Below, piece by piece: positions 7,588-13,257 of a stretch of DNA of 13,257 nt (its first letter is position 1; each line of letters opens with the position of its first letter). Location of the stretch: positions 1 through 13,257 of the forward strand of contig UQXS01000046.1 of assembly GCA_900545125.1 (NCBI GenBank). The letters are read 5' to 3'. The position numbers and the translations under genes are program-made. Under the pieces are notes generated by a model. The model was not told the DNA's origin. It did not search any database and worked only from the letters and a program-made list of their open reading frames with translations. The stretch is from an uncultured Ruminococcus sp. (GTDB lineage: Bacteria; Bacillota; Clostridia; Oscillospirales; Ruminococcaceae).

Positions 7588-8720
7588 ACTACATTTCCCG
7601 GCTGGACGAAGCCGTAAAACTATATACTCAGGAAATTATTCTCTCCTCGGATCCTCTGTATCCCCTCTGGAACCGTGAAAACATTATTTTCCGCAAACAG
7701 CCGAAATGGAACTACATCGACAGCTGCATGATTACCGCAGTACTCGGTCTGTACGAATATAACGGCGACGAAAAACTACTGGATTTCGCCGTAAAATTCA
7801 TTTCCGCCTACATTGACGAAAACGGCTGCATTCCTACCCTGAATTTCTCCGACTTCAATCTTGACAATATAAACGGCGGAAAAAATCTGCTTGCTCTTTA
7901 CAGGATGACCGGAAACAAAAAATTGTTCAATGCAGCACACAGACTGGCTGATTCTCTTTCGGAACATCCAAGACTCCGCTGCGGAAACTTCTGGCACAAG
8001 GCTATATATCCCCATCAGATATGGCTTGACGGCTCGTATATGGCTTTCCCGTTCATGACTGAATATTCCCGTCTGTCACATGATGATTCTATGCTTGAGG
8101 ATGCCCTGAACCAGCTCCGTATCATCAGAAAACTTATGAAAGACAAAAAAACTGGACTTTATTATCACGGCTATGACGAAACACGAACCATGATCTGGGC
8201 TGACCGTGAAACAGGTCTTTCAAGTGAATTCTGGCTGCGCTCTATGGGCTGGCTCTGCGCCGCTCTTGCGGATATGTGCGGACTTCTCCCTGATAATAAT
8301 GAAATATCAGCCATGCTTTCCGATTTGCTTGAAGCTCTTGCTTCATGCTGCACGCCGGACGGATTACTGCTCCAGCTACCGGTACGGTCTGAACTCTCCC
8401 AAAATTACCCCGAAACAAGCGGAACGCTGCTTTTTGCCTACTCTGCGCTGAAATCCTACCGACTGGGAAAAACATCTCCGAACATAAAAAAAGCCGGGGA
8501 AAAAGCTCTCTCGGCGGTAATCGAAAATTATATCATTCTTGAAAAAGGCAAAGCTCCTCTGCTTAAAAATATCTGCCTTATGGCAGGTCTCGGCAATAAC
8601 CGTAACGGTTCAGCTGAATATTATCTGTCCGAACCTATAACGGAAAACGATGCCAAGGGCATTGCTCCGCTGATAATGGCATATACTGAACTTATGAAAG
8701 GAGACAGAATTAATGACTAA
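7584..8720 (+). CDS. GH105 unsaturated glycuronyl (rhamnogalacturonyl) hydrolase
   Basis: Predicted to remove the 4,5-unsaturated galacturonyl residue left on pectin fragments by lyases, yielding a keto-acid plus rhamnose or a shortened sugar. The 378-residue protein lacks a signal peptide, so it acts in the cytoplasm on imported fragments. It has the (alpha/alpha)6-barrel motifs of the family: KWNY (41-44), D94, WHK with H138, WLDG with D149, GLYYHGYDE (191-199) and FWLRSMGW (216-223). Against YteR of B. subtilis as I remember it (D88, H132, D143, W211, R213, W217), each of these residues sits at a constant +6 offset, so the catalytic Asp and its neighbours are intact. The start at 7584 is chosen because AGGAGG (7569-7574) lies 9 nt upstream and ATGA overlaps the permease stop. 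Specificity for rhamnogalacturonan over other unsaturated uronides is inferred from the family. Confidence 0.92.
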   Translation: MNYISRLDEAVKLYTQEIILSSDPLYPLWNRENIIFRKQPKWNYIDSCMITAVLGLYEYNGDEKLLDFAVKFISAYIDENGCIPTLNFSDFNLDNINGGKNLLALYRMTGNKKLFNAAHRLADSLSEHPRLRCGNFWHKAIYPHQIWLDGSYMAFPFMTEYSRLSHDDSMLEDALNQLRIIRKLMKDKKTGLYYHGYDETRTMIWADRETGLSSEFWLRSMGWLCAALADMCGLLPDNNEISAMLSDLLEALASCCTPDGLLLQLPVRSELSQNYPETSGTLLFAYSALKSYRLGKTSPNIKKAGEKALSAVIENYIILEKGKAPLLKNICLMAGLGNNRNGSAEYYLSEPITENDAKGIAPLIMAYTELMKGDRIND

Positions 8721-9237
8721 ATTTGTGGGACACCTAACCACCGTTCTGAGACACCGACACATGGTAATGCGGCACTGCATCAAAGCAGGGCTTATCCGCC
8801 GTGGACTGCTGCACGATCTTTCAAAATTCTCACCAACGGAATTTATTCCCGGTGTTATATATTTTCAGGGAAACCGCAGCCCCAATGAACGTGAACGTGA
8901 AGTCAACGGATATTCCAAGGCATGGATGCACCACAAAGGACGCAACCGTCATCACTTTGAATACTGGACAGATTACAACCCCGTCACGAAAAATTGCGAA
9001 CCGGTGCGTATGCCTGATATTTTTATCTACGAAATGTTCTGCGACCGTGTTGCCGCTTCAAAGATATACAACGGCAGCAATTATACAGACGATATGCCGC
9101 TGCAGTATTTCCTCAAAGCAAAAAAAAGAAGAAATATCGAGAAATACACTTCCGATAAGCTTGAATTCCTGCTGCGTCTCCTTGCAGATAAAGGAGAGGA
9201 TGCAGCGTTCAGATATATCCGGCATCACAAAAAATAG
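8713..9237 (+). CDS. DUF5662 family protein, HD-like histidine-rich small protein of unknown function
   Basis: A 174-residue soluble protein with no signal peptide or membrane segment. It is rich in conserved-looking histidines: H7, H14, H16, H21, the pair H34-D35 in LLHDLSKF, H73-H74 and H80-H81 in a WMHHKG...HHFEYW segment, and a later D111. The order H...HD...H...D recalls HD-domain metal-dependent phosphohydrolases, but I cannot show that it is one. I recognise it as DUF5662, a family without a settled function as far as I know. Its ATG overlaps the GH105 stop by 8 bases (ATGACTAA) and AAAGGAG (8697-8703) lies 9 nt upstream, so it is translated with the hydrolase. It is the last gene of the operon. 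It may be a passenger here, or a small hydrolase acting on a sugar phosphate or nucleotide; neither is shown. Confidence 0.85.
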   Translation: MTKFVGHLTTVLRHRHMVMRHCIKAGLIRRGLLHDLSKFSPTEFIPGVIYFQGNRSPNEREREVNGYSKAWMHHKGRNRHHFEYWTDYNPVTKNCEPVRMPDIFIYEMFCDRVAASKIYNGSNYTDDMPLQYFLKAKKRRNIEKYTSDKLEFLLRLLADKGEDAAFRYIRHHKK

Positions 9238-9245
9238 CGATCAAT

Positions 9246-9284
9246 AAAGGGAACGTCCTGCAAGAGAGGACGTTCCCTTTTTTT
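9246..9284 (+). terminator. Strong intrinsic terminator of the sugar operon, shared with the 3' end of uvrA
   Basis: AAAGGGAACGTCCT (9246-9259) pairs perfectly with AGGACGTTCCCTTT (9267-9280) around a 7-base loop, followed by a run of seven T (9278-9284). The hairpin lies 9 nt after the DUF5662 stop. The uvrA stop codon (9283-9285) overlaps the end of the T run. On the minus strand the same stem is followed by TTTATT, so it can also stop uvrA transcripts, though less strongly. Confidence 0.92.
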
Positions 9285-12105
9285 ATTCAAGATACGGTTT
9301 CAGATATCTTCCCGTGTATGATTTTTCACACTGAGCAACTTCTTCGGGAGTTCCCTGAGCAACGATCGTTCCGCCGCCGTCTCCGCCCTCCGGCCCGAGG
9401 TCAATGATATGATCGGCAACCTTTATCACATTAAGATTGTGCTCTATGACGATGAGCGTATTTCCCTGATCTGCCAGACTTTGCAGAACCTTTATCAGAC
9501 GATGTACGTCAGCCGTATGCAGACCGGTCGTCGGTTCGTCCAGAATATAGATCGTTTTTCCGGTCGCACGCTTTGAAAGCTCCGTTGAGAGCTTTACACG
9601 CTGCGCCTCTCCTCCGGACAAGGTAGTTGCCGGCTGACCTATCTTGATATATCCCAGACCGACTTCCTGCAATGTTTTCAGCTTCCGTGCTATTTTGGGA
9701 ATATGTTCAAAGAACTCCACTCCCTCATCAACGGTCATTTCGAGTACGTCATATATTGATTTTCCTTTATAATGAACCTCAAGCGTTTCACGGTTATATC
9801 TTTTACCCTTGCAGACTTCACAGGGAACATAGATATCGGGCAGAAAATGCATTTCTATCTTGATTATACCGTCGCCCTCACAGGCTTCGCAGCGTCCTCC
9901 CCTGACATTGAAGGAAAAACGTCCTGCGGAATATCCTCTTGCCTTGGCATCTGCGGTCTTTGAGAAGAGATCACGAATATCGGAAAAAACTCCGGTGTAG
10001 GTAGCCGGATTCGACCTCGGAGTACGTCCGATAGGAGACTGGTCAATACATATTACCTTATCAAGATGCTCCAGTCCGTCCATTTCGTCAAATTTTCCGC
10101 TTTTTATCTTGGCACGGTTCAGACGTGCGGCAAGATGCTTGTAGATTATCTCGTTGACCAGCGAAGACTTTCCCGAACCTGATACTCCGGTAACGCAAAT
10201 GAACATTCCCAGCGGAATGGATACGTCAATTTTTTTAAGATTATGCTCCGATGCCCCGTGTATAGTCATGAACTTACCGTTTCCGGTACGCCGCTGCTGC
10301 GGAAGTTCTATTTTCTTTTTTCCGCTGAGATACTGACCGGTGATTGATTTCCTGCATTTCAGTAGTTTATCCACCGTTCCGGCAAAAACTATCTCTCCGC
10401 CGTGAACGCCTGCGCCCGGACCTACATCAACGATATAGTCAGCGGCAAGCATGGTATCATCGTCATGTTCTACGACGATCAGTGTATTTCCAAGATCACG
10501 GAGGCGTTTAAGAGTCGCAATAAGCTTGTCATTGTCACGCTGATGCAGACCGATGCTCGGTTCGTCAAGGATATAAAGCACTCCGACAAGCGAGGACCCT
10601 ATCTGCGTTGCAAGGCGGATTCTCTGACTCTCACCTCCGGAAAGAGTTCCCGAAGAACGTGACAGGGTGAGATAATCCAGACCAACGCTGACGAGAAATC
10701 CCAGACGTTCACGTATTTCTTTTATTATGCGCTCGCCGACGAAACTGTCATGAGCAGAAAGTTTTATTTCCGTGAAAAATTCCAAAGCATCCTTTACCGA
10801 AAGATCGGTCAGGGCACTGATATTCTTATCTCCGACCGTCACTGCCAGATACTCGTCCCTGAGTCTTTTTCCCTTGCAGACCGGACATTCCACCTCACTC
10901 ATATATTCTTCCAGTTCTGATTTGGCATACGGACTGTTTGTCTCCTTGTAGCGTCTTTCAAGATTGTTAATAACGCCCTCAAACGGTGCATTGTACGTTC
11001 CGCCGCCAAGAGTTTTCGGACGTCTGAGTTCAAGCTTTTCATCACCAGTGCCGTAAAGGAAAATATCCATTGCTTTTTTAGGTAATTTTTTTACAGGTAC
11101 ATCAAGGGGAATATCGTACTTTTTGGAAATTGCTCTGTAATACATCATTGCAATAGAATCCTCTGTCAGAGAATTCCAGCCATGAGCATTAACTGCTCCC
11201 TCCAGAATTGAAAGTTCCTTGTTAGGCACAATAAGCTCCGGATCTATATGGATAAATACTCCAAGACCCGTACACTTAGGGCAGGCTCCCATTGGATTAT
11301 TAAACGAGAACATAAGCGGTTCAAGTTCACCTATGCTGATATTGTGTTCAGGGCAGGCGTAATTCTGCGAGAAAAGCATTTCCTCACCGCCTATGACATC
11401 AACTATTGCCAGACCGTCGGTAATGGAAAATACAGTTTCCAGACTGTCGGTAAGACGAGTGGTTATCCCCTCTTTGATAACAAGTCGGTCAACAACTATC
11501 TCAATATTATGCTTTTTGTTCTTGTCAAGCTTTATCTCCTCGGAAAGCTCAAACATAATACCGTCAATACGCACTCTTACAAATCCGGATTTTCTTGCCT
11601 GTTCAAGTTCCTTTGCAAACTGTCCCTTTCTTGACCTTGCAATTGGGGCAAGAAGCTGTATTCTTGTTCCCTGCGGAAGTTCCATAATAGAATCTACCAT
11701 CTGGTCAACGGTCTGCTGGGAGATCTCACGTCCGCACACCGGGCAGTGCGGTATGCCTATTCTTGCGAACAGCAGACGCAGATAGTCGTATATCTCTGTA
11801 ACAGTTCCGACGGTAGACCTTGGATTCTTTGACGTTGTTTTCTGATCTATAGAGATAGCCGGAGAAAGTCCCTCAATGCTGTCAACGTCCGGCTTTTCCA
11901 TTTGTCCCAGAAACATTCTGGCGTAGGAAGAGAGACTCTCAACATATCTTCTCTGACCGTCAGCATATATCGTATCAAAAGCAAGCGAAGATTTTCCTGA
12001 ACCTGACAGACCGGTCATAACAATGAGTTTGTCCCTTGGCAGTTCAAGATCTATATTTTTAAGATTGTTCGTTCTCGCACCTTTAATTATAATTTTATTA
12101 ATCAT
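9283..12105 (-). CDS. uvrA: UvrA, excinuclease ABC subunit A
   Basis: The damage-recognition ATPase of nucleotide excision repair; a UvrA dimer loads UvrB on distorted DNA. The 940 residues match the usual length exactly. Two ABC ATPase modules are complete: Walker A GLSGSGKSS with K38, signature LSGGE at 488-492 with the DEPSIGLH Walker B stretch; then Walker A GVSGSGKSS with K646, LSGGE at 829-833 with DEPTTGLH. The C-terminal zinc module has C739, C742, C762 and C765. The first zinc module reads C251-P-E-H254 and C275-P-K-C278, so its second ligand is His instead of the common Cys. An extra CxxC (121-124) lies near the UvrB-binding region, as in many homologues. The ATG follows AGAGGG by about 8 nt. 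It has its own promoter and no obvious operon partner in the window; uvrB and uvrC are elsewhere. Confidence 0.98.
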   Translation of the reverse strand: MINKIIIKGARTNNLKNIDLELPRDKLIVMTGLSGSGKSSLAFDTIYADGQRRYVESLSSYARMFLGQMEKPDVDSIEGLSPAISIDQKTTSKNPRSTVGTVTEIYDYLRLLFARIGIPHCPVCGREISQQTVDQMVDSIMELPQGTRIQLLAPIARSRKGQFAKELEQARKSGFVRVRIDGIMFELSEEIKLDKNKKHNIEIVVDRLVIKEGITTRLTDSLETVFSITDGLAIVDVIGGEEMLFSQNYACPEHNISIGELEPLMFSFNNPMGACPKCTGLGVFIHIDPELIVPNKELSILEGAVNAHGWNSLTEDSIAMMYYRAISKKYDIPLDVPVKKLPKKAMDIFLYGTGDEKLELRRPKTLGGGTYNAPFEGVINNLERRYKETNSPYAKSELEEYMSEVECPVCKGKRLRDEYLAVTVGDKNISALTDLSVKDALEFFTEIKLSAHDSFVGERIIKEIRERLGFLVSVGLDYLTLSRSSGTLSGGESQRIRLATQIGSSLVGVLYILDEPSIGLHQRDNDKLIATLKRLRDLGNTLIVVEHDDDTMLAADYIVDVGPGAGVHGGEIVFAGTVDKLLKCRKSITGQYLSGKKKIELPQQRRTGNGKFMTIHGASEHNLKKIDVSIPLGMFICVTGVSGSGKSSLVNEIIYKHLAARLNRAKIKSGKFDEMDGLEHLDKVICIDQSPIGRTPRSNPATYTGVFSDIRDLFSKTADAKARGYSAGRFSFNVRGGRCEACEGDGIIKIEMHFLPDIYVPCEVCKGKRYNRETLEVHYKGKSIYDVLEMTVDEGVEFFEHIPKIARKLKTLQEVGLGYIKIGQPATTLSGGEAQRVKLSTELSKRATGKTIYILDEPTTGLHTADVHRLIKVLQSLADQGNTLIVIEHNLNVIKVADHIIDLGPEGGDGGGTIVAQGTPEEVAQCEKSYTGRYLKPYLE

Positions 12106-12143
12106 TATTGACCCTCTTTCAAAGAAACATAATTTCTGATAAT

Positions 12144-12172
12144 ATTATATCATGTATCGAAAATAAAGTCAA
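12144..12172 (-). promoter_or_regulatory. Sigma-A promoter of uvrA
   Basis: Minus-strand -35 TTGACT (12172-12167), 17-bp spacer and consensus -10 TATAAT (12149-12144), with a TG one base ahead of the -10 (extended -10). The predicted start is near 12137, giving a leader of about 30 nt. I see no GAAC-N4-GTTC LexA/DinR box in or near it, although uvrA is SOS-controlled in many Firmicutes. Confidence 0.8.
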
Positions 12173-12179
12173 TAATGTC

Positions 12180-12208
12180 TTGACTTTTACCTTAATTTGT
12201 GAGATAAT
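12180..12208 (+). promoter_or_regulatory. Sigma-A promoter of the DUF368 gene
   Basis: The -35 TTGACT (12180-12185) and -10 GATAAT (12203-12208) have a 17-bp spacer; the predicted start is near 12215. It is back to back with the uvrA promoter, the two -35 boxes being only 7 bp apart and forming the inverted repeat AAAGTCAA-N7-TTGACTTT (12165-12187). Confidence 0.72.
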
Positions 12209-12273
12209 ATATCTGATATTTAATTTACAGTTCTGCTTTATGCAGACAGACGTCAAAAAGAAAGGATGCTTAA

Positions 12274-13140
12274 ATGGAACACATTGTAAATGTACTTAAA
12301 GGCACAGTAATCGGAATTGCCAATGCTATTCCAGGCGTAAGCGGCGGAACTATGATGGTAATTATGAAAGTCTTTGACCGCCTGCTCGGAGCGGTCACTC
12401 TCAATCTGAAAAAACTTAAAGAAAACTTTGTATTTCTGTTGACTATCCTCATCGGAATGGGTATCGGCGTTATTCTTTCCGCAAAGGTGCTCTCCTACTG
12501 CTTTGAGGAATTCTACGTACAAACACAGTTCTTCTTCATGGGTGTTGTACTTGGAAGTCTGCCAATGATCTATAAGGAAGCCACCAAGGAGAAAAAACTC
12601 TCACCAGTGCATATTATTCCGTTTCTTATCGGTCTTGGTGTGATAATCGGTGTCACTGTTGCAAGTATGTCTATGGGTGCAAACTCCGTACGTACCTCTC
12701 TTGATGCCGGAACTTTCCTCTATCTTACAGTTATATCTATTGTTGCCGCAGCTGCTATGATAATGCCAGGTCTCAGCGGAAGTCTTGTTCTTCTGATTTT
12801 AGGAGGCTATCAGACAGTTATCCAGGCAGTTGACGAAATGAACATTCCAATTCTTATTCCGGTAGCAATTGGTATAATCATCGGTGTTGTGCTCTGTGCA
12901 AAGCTCATTACAATCTGCCTTAAAAAATGGTACAGAGGAACATATGCAGCTATTCTTGGTCTTATATGCGGCTCATTTTACGCTATCTTCCCCAGAGAAA
13001 CTCCCGGAACTGACGGAAGCACTGATTTTGCTTTTAATACCAGCGGCATTATTGCTATTATTATCGGAATCGTTGGCATTATGCTTCCGCTCTCAATGAG
13101 TTATATCGACAGTAAAAAGAATAAAAAGGAAGCCGAATAA
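12274..13140 (+). CDS. popT: DUF368 membrane protein, predicted undecaprenyl-phosphate transporter (PopT-like)
   Basis: An integral membrane protein of 288 residues with about eight or more hydrophobic segments and a short basic C-terminal tail. Two matching motifs, AIPGVSGG (residues 18-25) and IMPGLSGS (163-170), mark an internal duplication typical of DUF368. Members of this family were recently reported to return undecaprenyl phosphate, the lipid carrier of peptidoglycan and teichoic acid precursors, to the inner face of the membrane; the popT symbol follows that work and is an assignment by family. The ATG at 12274 is supported by AAAGGA (12260-12265) 8 nt upstream. The gene stands alone with its own promoter and terminator, divergent from uvrA. 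The length is ordinary for the family and nothing appears broken. Confidence 0.9.
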   Translation: MEHIVNVLKGTVIGIANAIPGVSGGTMMVIMKVFDRLLGAVTLNLKKLKENFVFLLTILIGMGIGVILSAKVLSYCFEEFYVQTQFFFMGVVLGSLPMIYKEATKEKKLSPVHIIPFLIGLGVIIGVTVASMSMGANSVRTSLDAGTFLYLTVISIVAAAAMIMPGLSGSLVLLILGGYQTVIQAVDEMNIPILIPVAIGIIIGVVLCAKLITICLKKWYRGTYAAILGLICGSFYAIFPRETPGTDGSTDFAFNTSGIIAIIIGIVGIMLPLSMSYIDSKKNKKEAE

Positions 13141-13158
13141 TACCCGGCTGAGATACAG

Positions 13159-13185
13159 AAAAGTCCGCATTGCTGCGGACTTTTT
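13159..13185 (+). terminator. Intrinsic terminator between the DUF368 gene and tRNA-Arg
   Basis: AAAAGTCCGCA pairs perfectly with TGCGGACTTTT around the loop TTGC, ending in a run of five T. It lies about 20 nt after the DUF368 stop. Read from the other strand it also ends in TTTT, and it sits a few bases past the 3' end of the leftward tRNA gene, so it can serve both converging transcripts. Confidence 0.88.
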
Positions 13186-13189
13186 CATT

Positions 13190-13257
13190 TGGTACGCCTG
13201 ACAGGAATCGAACCTGCGCACATGGCGTCGGAGGCCAATGCTCTATCCCCTGAGCTA
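13190..13257 (-). tRNA. tRNA-Arg (anticodon CCG), 5' acceptor strand cut by window edge
   Basis: Read on the minus strand the window holds tRNA positions 8 to the 3' end: the D arm beginning TAGCTCAGGGGAT, an anticodon loop CTCCGAC with anticodon CCG at 13231-13229 (reads Arg codon CGG), the T arm GCAGG-TTCGAAT-CCTGT, the 3' acceptor strand CAGGCGT, discriminator A, and an encoded CCA end at 13190. The first seven bases are outside the window and should read close to ACGCCTG. The first anticodon-stem pair (27-43) is a T-T mismatch; the other arms pair well. Confidence 0.95.

Noticed and set aside
8801..9247. A 148-codon plus-strand frame inside the DUF5662 gene.
   Set aside because: It is a frame shadow: the DUF5662 frame has the conserved motifs and the ribosome site, and this one has neither.
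12103..12273. Possible LexA/DinR operator between uvrA and the DUF368 gene.
   Set aside because: No GAAC-N4-GTTC-like sequence is present on either strand; the only inverted repeat is made by the two -35 boxes.
1..13257. CRISPR arrays, insertion sequences, phage genes, toxin-antitoxin or defence genes.
   Set aside because: No direct repeat series, transposase, integrase or defence-type protein is seen; every long gene belongs to a familiar metabolic, repair or membrane family.

Overview
The window looks like chromosomal DNA of an anaerobic clostridial Firmicute, most likely a plant-polysaccharide-degrading gut or rumen bacterium of the Ruminococcus/Oscillospiraceae kind. The basis is moderate GC, strong AGGAGG-type ribosome binding sites, sigma-A promoters with 17-bp spacers, a tRNA with an encoded CCA end, and clostridial-style protein sequences. 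The genus is an inference from protein style, not from a search. All genes look native and intact apart from the two cut by the window edges. I see no mobile element, CRISPR array, phage gene or decayed gene.

Layout. Positions 1-4167 (minus) hold most of gltB, the large subunit of glutamate synthase; its C-terminal end lies beyond base 1. Its upstream region (4168-about 4320) has a clear promoter, an intrinsic terminator-like hairpin starting only about 10 nt after the predicted transcription start, and then two adjacent hexaloop hairpins over the ribosome binding site. This is the least ordinary part of the window. Divergent from it, a plus-strand promoter (4435-4463) drives a tight five-gene operon at 4538-9237: a lipoprotein sugar-binding protein, two CUT1-type ABC permeases, a cytoplasmic GH105 unsaturated glycuronyl hydrolase, and a small DUF5662 protein. 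It ends in a strong terminator at 9246-9284 that also sits at the 3' end of the convergent uvrA (9283-12105, minus). A 168-bp divergent promoter region separates uvrA from a DUF368 membrane protein (12274-13140, plus), a family recently linked to undecaprenyl-phosphate recycling. A hairpin terminator follows, then a tRNA-Arg(CCG) on the minus strand, cut at its 5' end by the window edge.

How the genes work together. The operon reads as uptake and first intracellular cleavage of short unsaturated pectin fragments, probably rhamnogalacturonan disaccharides or oligosaccharides released outside by lyases. No ATPase gene is present, so the permeases probably borrow a shared MsmX/MsmK-like ATPase. 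gltB supplies glutamate from glutamine and 2-oxoglutarate, and its leader suggests control after transcription initiation. uvrA and the DUF368 gene are housekeeping functions (DNA repair, cell-envelope lipid carrier recycling). No wholly new system is evident. The points most worth checking are the gltB leader and the DUF5662 protein translationally coupled to the GH105 enzyme.
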